Shown: positions 44,238-54,719, counted from the first letter of the stretch. The stretch: 64,000 bases of DNA from Bathynomus jamesi (GCA_023014485.1 JAJOZX010002574.1:416501-480500), one strand, 5' to 3'. Notes: generated by a model not told the origin, from the sequence alone. A program made the numbers and translations.

Positions 44238-44836
44238 CAGAGCTGTGTCTAGCGGCGCTAATTAGCGACGCTAGTTAATTATTAGCGCATCCATTAGCGG
44301 CGCTATTTTTCAAAATAGTTAGCGGAACAGATAGCGCCGCTACATTTTTAGGCAATGTTAAGCGCTAATCGCTAACATAAATTTAAATGAATAGCGTCTT
44401 AGAATGGTATTCTCTATATTACGTTGCTTTTTGTGCATAATGCTGAACGCAGAATGTATAATAATAAACCGTTTCCTGAACTGAGTATGTAAAGGAGGAC
44501 AATGTCTTTCCAATAAGTAAGTTTAATTATAAATACCAAATTAAGCAATTTTCCTGAATACCCAGTAATCATTTTAAAGATATAATTCTGTTCCCATTTG
44601 ACATTATAAAAGATAATAACAAATAGCGAACACACATAAATATATACAAATGCATTATTATTATAAAAAGATAGTACTTAGCTATACATTTCATAAAAAT
44701 TAGCGCCAAAATTAGCGTTAGCGTTAACGCGCTAATTTAAAAAATTGTTGGCGTTAGCTTTAGCGGCGCTAGAATTTATTTGCATCGGCGTTAGCGTTAG
44801 CGGCGCTATATTTATCAGTTAGCGTGCACAGCTCTG
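44238..44836. mobile_element. hAT-like MITE packed with AGCGCTA / TAGCGGCGCTA motifs
   Basis: TIRs CAGAGCTGTG (44238) and CACAGCTCTG (ending 44836); one more complementary base (C/G) on either side. Subterminal 150 bp on both sides hold more than 20 GCGCTA/TAGCGC/TAGCGTTAGCG units in both orientations, the centre is AT-rich and has none. No coding sequence. TSD not convincing. Confidence 0.8.
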
Positions 44837-44854
44837 GTGTACATACAATTTTAA

Positions 44855-45045
44855 AATGAGGGTGAATCAAACAAATTTTATTAAGTAATTTCAACGTACA
44901 AAATTTATTTTTATAAAATTACATATTTAATTTATTTTTTCTTAATTAATTAATTGATATTCTTAAAAAAATTGCACTATTATAATCATGCAACTCGGAC
45001 GGAGAATATTTTTGCAGCCAATCAAAGATGCTGGGGGGGTTGATG
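44855..45045 (-). repeat. Dispersed repeat, inverted copy of 17765-17990
   Basis: Complementary strand match including CAACTCGGACGGAGAATATT and TTGCAGCCAATCAAAGATGC. Confidence 0.65.
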
Positions 45046-45178
45046 ACGTAATGACTCAACTGTAAGCAAAAAATTAATGGCATCTCATATTCAAAGCATT
45101 CAAAGTTAATTAAAGCTGTATATTGTAAATAAATTCAAAATGCTTTTAAAGTGTGCCGCAGTACTCTGGGTAAATTTA

Positions 45179-45424
45179 TAGTATTACACCCGTCTCCCTT
45201 TGGAGGTGAAATTTATTGTTTTCCTATGGTTTTTGATGTGTTTTGAACGAATCTGACCTTCAAAGCCGTCGGAAATGACTCGTTTTTTAGATACCCCCCT
45301 CCCCCCTCCCCCAGCCGGCAATCGACGAGTCATTTCCGACGGTTTTGAAGGTCAGATTCGTTCAAAACATCAAAAACCATAGGAAAAACATAAATTTCAC
45401 TTCAAAATTGACCTAACCTAACCT
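45179..45424. repeat. Hairpin repeat with TTAGG-like edge
   Basis: Left arm about 45212-45283 (TTTTCCTATGGTTTTTGATG ... CGTCGGAAATGACTCG), right arm about 45326-45395, with a C-rich CCCCCCTCCCCCC loop, then CCTAACC repeats at 45413-45435. The outer left sequence GGTAAATTTATAGTATTA recurs inverted at 49557. Confidence 0.85.
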
Positions 45425-45427
45425 AAC

Positions 45428-45787
45428 CTAACCTATCAGGCACTCCACCACAGTTCTGTGGTCCCATAAATGGCTGAGGAAATGATTCACAAAAAGAACA
45501 ATTTTCCACGGAGGAATATTAGTATTGTCTAGAAAAGAACCTTTAAAATCTGAGACAGAATAATCACAGTACCGTCTTTTCTTCGTTTTAGGCACAACGT
45601 AACTTTTTCTACAACACCACAGTTTCTGGTCTTGACGATACGTACACTCCGTTTTACAATGTGGACACTTCACTACTGTCGGTAGAACACCGTGAGCACG
45701 CAGAAACTCAACACTTTTTTCTAAATTTTCATAGAAAGCGACAATACAGCGGTAATAATCGAACGAACACATGTCACACGAAGCCAT
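45428..45787 (-). pseudogene. ISXO2/Merlin-like transposase N-terminal fragment
   Basis: 119 codons starting MASCDMCSFDYYR at 45787. A zinc-ribbon-like block CPHCKTECTYRQDQKLWCCR is followed by RRYCDYSVSDFKGSFLDNTN and IPPWKIVLFVNHFLSHLWDH, then VVECLIG* where CCTAACC repeats begin. The order (Cys pairs, W.CR, GSFL, WKI.LF) is that of the N-terminus of ISXO2-like (IS1016/Merlin) transposases; the DDE domain does not follow. A homologous, frameshifted piece lies at 55204-55378. A hairpin repeat abuts its 3' end, so it may have been disrupted by that insertion. Confidence 0.65.
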
Positions 45788-46079
45788 TCCGGTAGCAAAC
45801 TAATTCAAATTCGAAATGGATGGAGCGCAGTGATTGGGCAGACATGTGACGGCAACACAAACGAACACACAAACGAACGTACGAACACACACTAGATACA
45901 CACCAAAAAAACGTTTATATCTCGAAAACGAAGCATTTGCGACGGAAACGCTATAGAAGAAAAGTGTCTTAGAATTAAAAAATCTACCTAATGAATATAT
46001 AATAATTGCTGGACGTTAGACAGGTGTAATACTATAATAATACCGTACTCTGTAACAATGGAGAAACTTCTATTTGAGT
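45788..46079. other. Spacer upstream of Merlin-like fragment
   Basis: GAACACACAAACGAACGTAC-type short repeats near 45855-45895; nothing else recognised. Confidence 0.4.
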
Positions 46080-46229
46080 AATGACGGAAAAGGAAAACGG
46101 GAACAAGTGACTGCTTTTGGTGATCAGAATGAAGAGTCACTAAGGGCCAAAAGTTGTTCGCTGACTCAGTCAGATTACTGCGCAGGCTGATAATGTTGGA
46201 AGCCCAGCACTGTATATATATATCTATAT
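46080..46229 (-). repeat. Dispersed repeat (copy of 15944-16100)
   Basis: Complementary match to 15944-16100, interrupted at 46230 by a MITE. Confidence 0.6.
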
Positions 46230-46495
46230 CAGTGATGGCGAACCTTTTTATCCAAGTGTGCCAAAATTCGTGTTTTTTAAATAATGATATTGTTGGCGTG
46301 TCACTTGCATACATGCATTTTAAATTTAACTACAAAATCATAGATAGCTGACTTATTAATCGAAAGTACTAGGGCGTAGACGATTTATTGCAGTTTTTCA
46401 TCAGAATACCAAACATTTTCAACATCCATCGCGTGTCACCTGAAACCCTGCGGCGTGTCACTGCTGACACGCGTGTCATAGGTTCGCCATCACTG
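46230..46495. mobile_element. 266-bp hAT-type MITE
   Basis: TIRs CAGTGATGGCGAACCTTTT and (right, complement) CAGTGATGGCGAACCTATG; perfect 8-bp TSD ATCTATAT at 46222-46229 and 46496-46503. No coding capacity. Internal GTGTCAC.. repeats near the right end (GCGTGTCACTGCTGACACGC). Confidence 0.95.
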
Positions 46496-47035
46496 ATCTA
46501 TATTGTGCTGACTCGGTCAGATTTCCGTGCAGGTTTTAAGTGCTGGAAGCCCGATACCGTTCTTTGAGGGAAACGAATAAGGCAACGGTATTTAACTTTA
46601 CTGCCGCGGCGAACCAGGCCAAGTCCCAAGGTAGCAAACTAAAATATCGCGTTCGAAGTGACAAACATCCACACAGGCGCGCAGGTATAGAAGGTTTTGA
46701 ACCTTGTGAAGTACAGGGCGCAGCAATTTCATTACTGTGGACGTAAACTATGACGTTTTTTCAATGCAAAATTACTTGCTCTCTGAAGATCTTACAGAGT
46801 GACTTATGGGTGCCTTGCTTATTGCAATTCCATCGCAGTACCACATCTTTAATATCTACTCAGAAGTTATTTTACTGCCTCGTTAGGTACGGTAGGCCTC
46901 GAATTTGTAAAATCACTCGGCTGAATAAACTTTACTAGTTAATTTACATTGTTATTAATAGTGCTTATTAATAGCTTATTCTTATAGCCTAGCCTAACCA
47001 CAAGGTAAGACTCCCACTTGACCTAACCTGAGTAA
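46496..47035. other. Repeat remnant and unassigned sequence
   Basis: 46504-46560 contains GCTGACTCGGTCAGATTTCC, echoing 46163 (GCTGACTCAGTCAGATTACT): a degenerate direct duplication on either side of the MITE. The rest shows no gene. Confidence 0.45.
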
Positions 47036-47340
47036 CTATTTGGTAATTATTCGTTTTTTGACCCACTCTTTTTATAATGAGAGCAAACTTTTCTGGTCAA
47101 TTTTGAGGTGTTCTGCACGAATCTGCCATCCGTTTCTTGTGCAAATGCGTAGTTTTTGAGATAGCGTCATCTTGAAAACTGCATTTGCACAGGAAACGGA
47201 TGGCAGTTTCGTACAAAACACCTCAAAATTAACCAGAAAAGTTTGCACTTGTCATTTTCGTTTAAACTAATGAATTTAAACGAAAATATCATGACTTAAC
47301 CTAACTAATCATCAAGGGCGTACAGTTGACCTAACCAGTG
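47036..47340. repeat. Hairpin repeat with 67-bp arms
   Basis: Arms 47092-47158 (GCAAACTTTTCTGGTCAATT ... TTCTTGTGCAAATGC) and 47184-47250 are inverted matches. A second short palindrome lies at about 47258-47292 (CATTTTCGTTTAAAC..GTTTAAACGAAAAT-like), followed by the module CATCAAGGGCGTACAGTTGA. Confidence 0.85.
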
Positions 47341-47677
47341 TCACGTACTGAACTGTCTGCAAAACATTAGGACCGATCTATTTGTGATGCATGATCTTTA
47401 CGGGGGCTCTGCCCCTGTACCCCTGAGACTTAAATTATACAAATGATAATGTAATAACATGTGCCAACCTTGCATGGGTAGTCTGCTAAATTTCACCTGC
47501 CCTTAAACTGAAATGACACACGTCATACTTCTAGTCACAAAAAAAACAAACTGAACAGACGAACAATTGCTAAAAATGGTTTATTTGTAAAACAAGACAA
47601 ATTGAATTACGCAGAAGTAGCCAGAATCATCAAAAATAAGAAATATTCATCAAATAGTCAATATATATATGTATATA

Positions 47678-48945
47678 CAGGGGTTAGACAAAATAATATG
47701 AACACCCGCCGATTTCACCGGTTATCTTTACGGACTGCTCAGACACAAAGTAAATGGTCAAATGACTGGCAAACCTATTTAAATGCATAACAGAGAGTGT
47801 ATATGTCATGTTATAACCCTTACGTTGTTTTTACAGATCTGAGTGAATTATGAATTAGCAGTTATGAAAGACCTGTCAGACTTCCAAAGAGGGCAAATTG
47901 TCAGAGCGCGGATGGCTGGTGCATCGGTGACGAAAACCACTCAGATGTTCAATGTATCCAGAGGAACTGTCTCTATGGTCATGTCTGCGTACCAAAACCA
48001 TGGAAAGACAAGCACCGACAAATGTAATAGTGGACGCAAGAAGAAGCTGTGTGATCGAGACCTCCGGGTGCTAAAGCGCATTGTGACAAAGAACCATAAG
48101 ACCACAGTTCCAAAAGTGACTGTAGAGCTTAACCAGCATCTTGCAAGCCTGGTATCGACCAGAACTGTACGTCGCGAGCTCCATGGAGCTGGATACCATT
48201 GGAGGGCTGCAATTGCCAAACCCTTCCTTTCGCACATCAACATTGAGCAGCGCAGAAAATGGTGTAATGACCATAAGAATTGGTCAATGGACCGGTGGAA
48301 GAATGTAGTCTACTCTGACGAATCCTCCTTTACGCTATTTCCATGTTCCGGTCGAGTTTACGTCTGGAGACAGCCTAAAGATGCTTATGACCCCGACTGC
48401 CTGACCCCAACCATTAAGCATGGAGGCAGATCTGTGATGGTTTGGGCAGCAATATTGTGGAATACTCTTGGCCCAGCTGTAGTACTGCATGGTAGGGTTA
48501 ATGCCCAGGTCTATCTGTCAATATTGGCTGACCAGGTCCATCCCATGGTCCAAATGCTGTTTCACAATGGCGGCGCCATCTTCCAGGATGATAATGCACC
48601 AATCCACACCACTGGGGTTGTTAAAAACTGGTTTGAAGAGCATGTTAGTGAAGTAGAATGCTTGGATTGGCCTCCACAATCCCCGGATCTTAACATTATT
48701 GAGCATCTGTGGTGTCAGTTGGAGCAGCAGGTCAGAAGCCGATTCCCACCACCGGCGTCTTTGGAGGAACTGGAGCAGGGTTTGCTCGAAGAATGGTTCA
48801 GGATTCCTCCAGCCACTGTCCAAAAGCTGTATGAATCAATTCCCCAACGCATTGCAGCTGTTATTGCCGCTAAAGGAGGACCAACTCCATATTAAGAATA
48901 AAAACTGCCATTTATCAAGGTGTTCATATTATTTTGTCTAACCCT

Positions 48946-48947
<2 letters not shown>
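47678..48947 (+). mobile_element. Complete Tc1-like transposon (1270 bp)
   Basis: TIRs CAGGGGTTAGACAAAATAAT..GAACACC and (right, complement) CAAGGGTTAGACAAAATAAT..GAACACC, 28 of 29 bases identical. TA duplication at 47676-47677 and 48948-48949. One open transposase gene, and no indels or stops within it: the least decayed element in the window. Confidence 0.95.
47864..48895 (+). CDS. Tc1-like transposase, intact, DD36E spacing
   Basis: 343 residues from ATG 47864 (MKDLSDFQRGQIVRARMAGA) to TAA. Tc1/mariner transposases cut out the element and insert it at TA. Residues about 5-50: first HTH (GASVTKTTQMFNVSRGTVSM). Residues about 58-110: second HTH, with the GRKKKL basic hook between them. Catalytic core: VVYSDESSF with D152, FQDDNAPIH with D243, PDLNIIEHLW with E280. 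Thirty-six residues separate D243 and E280, not the classic 34, matching the DD36E group (known as Incomer) by spacing. Typical family length; an earlier in-frame GTG (47843) is not needed. All three catalytic residues are present, so it could be functional. Confidence 0.95.
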   Translation: MKDLSDFQRGQIVRARMAGASVTKTTQMFNVSRGTVSMVMSAYQNHGKTSTDKCNSGRKKKLCDRDLRVLKRIVTKNHKTTVPKVTVELNQHLASLVSTRTVRRELHGAGYHWRAAIAKPFLSHINIEQRRKWCNDHKNWSMDRWKNVVYSDESSFTLFPCSGRVYVWRQPKDAYDPDCLTPTIKHGGRSVMVWAAILWNTLGPAVVLHGRVNAQVYLSILADQVHPMVQMLFHNGGAIFQDDNAPIHTTGVVKNWFEEHVSEVECLDWPPQSPDLNIIEHLWCQLEQQVRSRFPPPASLEELEQGLLEEWFRIPPATVQKLYESIPQRIAAVIAAKGGPTPY

Positions 48948-48980
<33 letters not shown>

Positions 48981-48981
48981 C
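48948..48981. repeat. (TA)n microsatellite
   Basis: TA tract directly at the Tc1 right end; TA-rich sequence also precedes the left end, so the element likely landed in a TA microsatellite. Confidence 0.9.
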
Positions 48982-49260
48982 TTATATATTGAAAAAATAC
49001 CAAAAATAAAAAATATATTTTAATAAAAAAAAAACATATTTTATACAAATTTGCACAAGATAATATATATATTTTCTTATTCAGTTTTGATTGGTTATTC
49101 AATATATATTGTTGTTATAGCTGGGTGTGACTGGGTCAAAAAACGAATAATAACCAAAAATATAAAAAGTTTAAATGTAAGGAAAAAAATTTATTGAAAA
49201 GTTAAAAATACAAAAAGTTTAAATGTAAGTATACCTTCTTTGCTTGTTTACATCCCAATG
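48982..49260. other. AT-rich spacer
   Basis: No gene. GGGTCAAAAAACGAATAATAACC (49133-49155) is the inverse of TTGGTAATTATTCGTTTTTTGACCC at 47039-47063, so the two sites could be the ends of one larger inverted structure around the Tc1 insertion. Confidence 0.45.
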
Positions 49261-49261
49261 T

Positions 49262-49557
49262 CAGTCGCCCTTGACGATTGGTTAGGTTTAGTCATGATAT
49301 TTTCGTTAGTTTTAACGAAAATATCTTGACTAAACCTAACCAATCATAGGTAGACCGCATGAGCAGGCACAAATTTAACGAAAAAACCTGTAGACTGCAA
49401 TTTGAAAAAAGTAGAGTGCGGCAGAATTTGTAGACCGCAAAAATGAGTCATTTCCGACGGTTTTGAAGGTCAGATTTGTTCAAAACACATCAAAAACCAT
49501 AGGAAAAACATAAATTTCACCTCCAAAGGGAGACGGGTATAATACTATAAATTTACC
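49262..49557. repeat. Hairpin module and inverted copy of the 45179 terminus
   Basis: 49270-49350: palindrome CCTTGACGATTGGTTAGGTT ... AACCTAACCAATCATAGG with TTTTCGTTAGTTTTAACGAAAA centre. 49440-49557: AAATGAGTCATTTCCGACGG ... CCATAGGAAAAACATAAATT and GGTATAATACTATAAATTTACC, the inverse of 45179-45283. Confidence 0.8.
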
Positions 49558-49569
49558 AAATATTTAATA

Positions 49570-50381
49570 GCTAAGTCCAGTGGCTCTATTAGTGAGGGAG
49601 AAGCCAGACCAACTTATAGAGATATTGCAGTTCAAGTTTGGTCTGGGCCTGGGTCTAATACTGTAAATGAGGCTGAAACTCAGAAACAGCCTGAACCCAA
49701 TGTTTTAGTTGGGTCTAGGCCAAATGAGTGGGAAATGCCAAAGAAAACCTGGAAACCAAGGATTTTAAAACCAAATGAAAATGTTTTAATATAATTAACA
49801 AATAGATTTCATTCATTTTCTATAAAACAAAATTTTAGCAATAATAATCCAGACTCGTATAAACCTAGGCACTCTAAAGCTATAGGTATGTTTGAACCAG
49901 CATCCATTATAGGTGACTCTCAAGTGAGGGGCCTAGGATCTAAATTAACTAGAGGTAGCATAGCTTACTGTTATCCAGGTGCAGGGATAAATAGAATTGA
50001 TAGAAAAAGGATCTGGTATTGACCTAACTGTACCAAAGAATATGGTTATACATGTAGGTGGAAATGATATAAAGGGTAAGCACTCCAAAGAAATCATAGT
50101 CATATAAACGGCTATTAACGAAGTTAAAGGAATGGAGACCTAACCTTAAAACATCTATCACAGGTATAATTCCCAGGATACATGAGAATAACAAGTGGTA
50201 CTCACGAGCACTATATATAAATAGTAGGCTTATGTTCTTAAGACACTATATCAGAGCATGGAAATTACATATATCAAACTGTGGAATAAATTTTACAAAA
50301 AAAGAGTTCTATAACAGAGATGGAATTCACCTTAATAGTAAAGGGACTGATTTACTATCAAAGATTGTATCATATAATTGA
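49570..50381 (+). pseudogene. CR1 ORF1, SGNH/GDSL esterase domain
   Basis: N-terminal linker ISEGEARPTYRDIAVQVWSG, then the esterase: block I SIIGDSQVRGLGS (49900), VIHVGGNDIKG (50045; block III GGND), and FYNRDGIHLNSKGTDLLSK (50310; catalytic D..H block). GDS, GND and DxxH are the SGNH-hydrolase signature known from ORF1 of CR1/L2-group LINEs, where the role is thought to involve lipid or RNP association. Stops near 49790 and 50104 and a shift near 50005. Ends at TGA 50379-50381. Confidence 0.85.
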
Positions 50382-50549
50382 CTAAAAACCAAAGGAATAG
50401 GCCAAATTAGTACAAATACCAATACTCTTGATAACAATAAACTAATAAAAAATATAATTAAAACTCAAAAGAAAAAGGTCAACAAAGAAAGTAAAAGAGA
50501 TGCAAATAATATACTATCACAGAACAAGACCCAGACTAAATTACAAACA

Positions 50550-53360
50550 AAATATTCCAAGGGTTCTTTGTCATTTTTCTATGTAAATGCAAGAAGTATC
50601 CGAGATAAAATAAATGAATTGAAGGCATACATAGGTATTGAAAATCTTGATGTTATGATTGTCACTGAAACTTGGACAAAATTCAGTACGATACCAAATA
50701 GTCCATTTAGTGAAAGAGAATACCATTACTTATGAAAATGATGGCTATGAACTTTTTTATTATGAACGTAAATATTCAGAGGGTGGCGGAGTATTTATTT
50801 ATGCCAAGACAAATCTAAATCCAGTTGAAGTTACCTCTGTTAAAGAAGAAATAGTTGAATCTGTATTGATAGATATTGGGCATAAAAATGCCAGGAAAAT
50901 CAGGATAGGGGGTATCTATAGACCACCTGAGGGATGTTCAGTTGGAGGAATCCCCAAAAGTAGAGAAGAAAATAAGTATGTAGAAAATAAACAAAGCAAT
51001 GACAAGCAATATTATTATTGTTGGAGATTTCAATTATAGGCATATAGACTGGGAAATATTACAAATACCAGAAAGTAATGAGAGATTCTTAGACTGTATA
51101 ATTGAGAATGGTTTAACCCAGTTAGTAAAGGAGCCAACCAGGGTTGATGCCATTCTAGATTTAATTCTAACAAATAATTCAGATACCTTCCAGGATATCT
51201 CAGTTTCAGAAACACTAGGTTCAGGTGATCATTGTATCCTTTGGTTTAATATTGTTTGTAATTCAAGACCTAGTGAAAATAAAGTAGAAATCCTAGATTT
51301 TAAAAGAAGAAATATAAATGGACTAGTAAATGATCTGTGTCTAATAAATTGGACAGATATTCTACAGCCTGAACAGACAGTAACTAGTATTTGTGAAAAA
51401 TTTAAAAGTATAATAATGAACATACAAAGGAAGCATATCCCACAGTGTAAAATCAGAACTGGAAAAAATAAAAAACAACCTTGGATAAACTGCAATGTAA
51501 AAAGAATCAGAGAAAAAACAAAAGCATTTCATAAATTCAAAAGAACTAAAAATGGCACAGACTCCGAAATATATAAAAGTTAAAAGAAGCATTTGCAAGA
51601 AAGCAATGAGACCTGGAAAAAAGCCTAGCCAATAATTCAAAAAACAATCCTAAGAAGTTTTTCAGTCACTTCAATTTGAAAAGTAGAGTGAAAAAGAAAA
51701 TTGGCCCCCTCCATATAGATGATAAAACTATCGATGATGATCTTGAAATAACTGAAGAACTAAACAAATACTTCTCATCAGTATTCACAAATGAAAATTT
51801 AAATAATATTCCTGATCTTATACTACCAGGCCAAGATAGAGAAATAAATGAATTAAGGGTAACAAAACTAGATATCCTAAAAGCAATAAATAAATTAAAA
51901 ATGGAAAAATCTCCAGGGCCACATGAAATGCATTCAATAGTCATAAAAGCTGCCAAAAAGAATATAGCACAGGCACTAGAAATTATTTTTAATAATCATT
52001 GATATGTACTGAAATTCCAGAGGATTGGAAGAAAGTAAATGTGCTCCAATCTTTAAAAAAGGAAATAGAAACTTGGCAAAAAACTACAGACCCATCAGCC
52101 TCACCTCCATTATTTGCAAATTACTCGAAAGTATCATTAGAGGTAAAGTTACTGAGTTCCTTGAGGTGCAACTTTATAAATGATAGCCAGCATGGCTTTC
52201 AAAATGGAAGGTCCTGTCTAACCAACTTGATTGAATTTTATGATGGAGTCCTATTGCATTTGGACAATAAAGAGCCAGTAGATATAGTATACTTAGATTT
52301 TGCAAAGGCATTTGATACTTTTCCTCATGCAAGATTGTTGGTAAAAGTTAGAGCCCATGGTATAAAAGGTCATATAGCTGACTGGATAGAAGAATGGCTG
52401 AGAAACAGAAAACAGAGTTCATCTAAATGGAAATAAGTCTACTTGGAGACCTGTATTGAGCGGAGTCCAACAGGGGTCTGTGCTGGGACCTCTGCTTTTT
52501 GTTGTCTATATAAATGATCTAGAGAAAGGCCTATCATGTAAAACCTCAAAGTTTGCTGATGATACAAAATTAGGCCATAATGTTAAGTCAGTAGCAGGAG
52601 CAATGACAATACAAAAAGACTTAGACAGAGTACGGTAATAGCCTGGGCAGATAAGTGGGAGATGAAATTTAATGTTGATAAGTGCAAGGTTATGCATATT
52701 GGGCCAAAAAATCCAGAATTTGAATACAATATGAATGGAATTTGGATTAAAAATGATGATAAAGACTTGGGTGTCATTGTGACTAATGAACTTAAACCCT
52801 CAAATCACTGTATGGAAATCAGAAATAAAGCAAATGCTAGACTCAATCTCATGCAGACACACATTGAATACAAATCACCCAATATTATAAAGCAACTATA
52901 CATTTCATATGTGAGACCCCTCCTTGAATACTGCATTCAATTTAATAGTCCCTATTTGATACAAGATATTGAAAAACTGGAAAAAGTACAGAAATGAGCA
53001 ACAAGAATGATCCCCTCTCTAAGACAATTGGCATATAAGGAAAGACTGGCGTATCTAAACATGTTCTCATTAAAAAGGAGGAGATTAAGGGGTGATATGA
53101 TAGAGGTGTATAAAATGATAAAAGGGTTGGATAAGATAGATTTTGAGTCTCTTTTCATTAAAGATCACAATAACCAGACTAGAGGTCATAGTATGAAATT
53201 ATTTAAGCCAAGATGTAGAACAAATTTAAGAAAACATAGTCTTACAAACAGAGTAATTAAGTTTTGGAACAGTCTAACAGAAGAAGTGGTGACTTCAGAT
53301 ACACTTGATTCTTTCAAAAGAAGGTTGGATAGTTTGATGTCTGCAAGGGACATCTGGTGA
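50550..53360 (+). pseudogene. CR1 ORF2, AP endonuclease and reverse transcriptase
   Basis: EN: FYVNARSIRDKINELKAYIG, MIVTETW (50655), SEGGGVFIYA, GGIYRPPEG, IIIVGDFNYRHIDWE (51013), LGSGDHCILWF. RT: EKSPGPHEMHSIVIKAA (51905), NDSQHGFQNGRSCLTNLIEF (52180), IVYLDFAKAFDTFPHARLL (52290), [20 protein letters not shown] (52460), KFADDTKLGH (52550; intact FADD box), KFNVDKCKVMHIGPKN, KDLGVIVTNEL, and C-terminus NRVIKFWNSLTEEVV ending SARDIW*. Frame breaks at about 50700, 51000, 51585, 52000, 52430, 52640 and 52995 make it non-coding today. Confidence 0.88.
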
Positions 53361-54348
53361 TGGTGTTCAAGCCCATTTTTATTGCATGAATGGTACTAGT
53401 TTATTTCATATACATTATGTGCATTTAGGTGATAAATCCCACAGCTCAACACAAGTGTTGTGGGATATAGGGAGGTGCAGCATCTTGGGTTAGGGGATAC
53501 TCTCTGTCCTTACACACCCTATTTAAAGAGATTCTTCTACTGAGCGGTGCCCCCGATAGTACTGAGAGGTATTGAAAAACTCTGATCTTCACTTGCCCCC
53601 ACAAACACCTTTAAATGGGAGACCCAAAATGGGTGCACACACATTTCACATTACTGTACAGTCTTCACAGCCACACTTACACTTTTCCTCCTAAGTATAT
53701 ATATTGTAATGTATATGGTTGTAAATTGTGACTTATTTTTGGTTGGCAAGGTACTCAGGGTGGCTGCTGACCTGGAAAACCTGGAATACCTGGAAAAGTC
53801 AGGGATTTGAGTTGTTGGAATGCCAAGGGGCACTACAATGATTACCTAAAGCATCAGAAGGAGTTAGGTACACTTAGAGGCTGGCTTGGAGTGGGCCCTG
53901 GTGGGCTTTCATTTTATTTTTTCACATTTGAATTAACTGAAAAAAATAGTTCATGACCATCAGTCAATCTGTGACTAGTCATTTGGATGGTCTCCGGTTG
54001 GCGGTTGGCAATGGAAAAGTCAGGGAAATTTAAAATACATTTTCAGCAGCCACCCTGGTACTGGTATTGATGGGTACCGTAATGAAATTGACTGGATTCT
54101 TTGGATGATATATATTTGCATGTCAGTTATAAATAGATATAGAGTGTAACATATTTGTGGATAGTAGCCTATTATGACTTTGATCCTCTAGATCCAGAGA
54201 TTCTATCTCTAGTTTTAAGTTGATAATTAATTAGTTTTGTAAAAATTGGTTGTTGCCAATGTATAGGCAGTTTTTACATAGTGGAGCCACCTCGACAGGC
54301 TGAAGTGGCCCCTAGTGTGCCGCTATAAAAATTTCTTATGTTCTTATG
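53361..54348 (+). repeat. CR1 copy E 3' UTR
   Basis: Shared in part with copies B and D; carries GTGTTGTGGGATATAGGGAG, CCCAAAATGGGTGCACACAC and GAAATTGACTGGATTCTTTG, and ends in the TTCTTATG repeat. Confidence 0.85.
53756..54057. mobile_element. 302-bp MITE with CAGGGTGGCTGCTGA termini
   Basis: TIRs CAGGGTGGCTGCTGA (53756) and TCAGCAGCCACCCTG (ending 54057), flanked by GTACT on both sides (53751-53755 and 54058-54062). The CR1 copy D 3' UTR (complement of about 31275) lacks it. Contains AAAACCTGGAATACCTGGAA-type repeats. hAT-like termini, though a 5-bp TSD is short for hAT. Confidence 0.88.
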
Positions 54349-54670
54349 CTCAAAAGAAGGTAGAATCACAGTTTAGCATCATAAACATTTTTTTTTTTGG
54401 CTATATACTATTTTGACATTCCAAATTATTCAACCAGCCAAAAATAAATGGCCCTCCAACACTTTCAAATTACACTACTTGTGTATGTTATTTAGGTTAA
54501 TTGACTGCCTGGTTAGGTCAACTGTATGTCCTTGATGATTGGTTAGGTTGTCTTGATATTTTCGTTAGTTTAAACAAAAATATCACTATCATGACTTAAC
54601 CAATCATCAAGGGTGTACAGTTGACCTAACTGGTTGGTTGAATAATTTGGGATGCCAAAATAGGATATCA
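54349..54670. repeat. Nested hairpin repeat
   Basis: Outer arms about 54408-54440 (TTTTGACATTCCAAATTATT..) and 54633-54665; inner arms 54510-54545 (GGTCAACTGTATGTCCTTGA..) and 54595-54632 (CATCAAGGGTGTACAGTTGA..); centre GATATTTTCGTTAGTTTAAA. Confidence 0.8.
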
Positions 54671-54719
54671 CCATATTTTACCTATTTCTAAATCATTTAG
54701 ATAATGGTACACAAAGGGT

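Larger units (their letters stand above)
49560..54348 (+). mobile_element. CR1-type LINE copy E, near full length
   Basis: Plus-strand element with ORF1 (SGNH esterase), ORF2 (EN-RT), a long 3' UTR and the 3' tail TTCTTATGTTCTTATG (54333-54348), an 8-bp repeat typical of CR1. The 3' UTR contains a 302-bp MITE at 53756-54057. Same subfamily as copy B. Confidence 0.88.

Noticed and set aside
46540..46746. 68-codon open frame
   Set aside because: Lies in repeat-derived sequence with no family similarity that I recognise.
47843..47863. Upstream GTG as Tc1 transposase start
   Set aside because: Eukaryotic initiation and the family N-terminus support ATG 47864 (MKDLSDFQRG).
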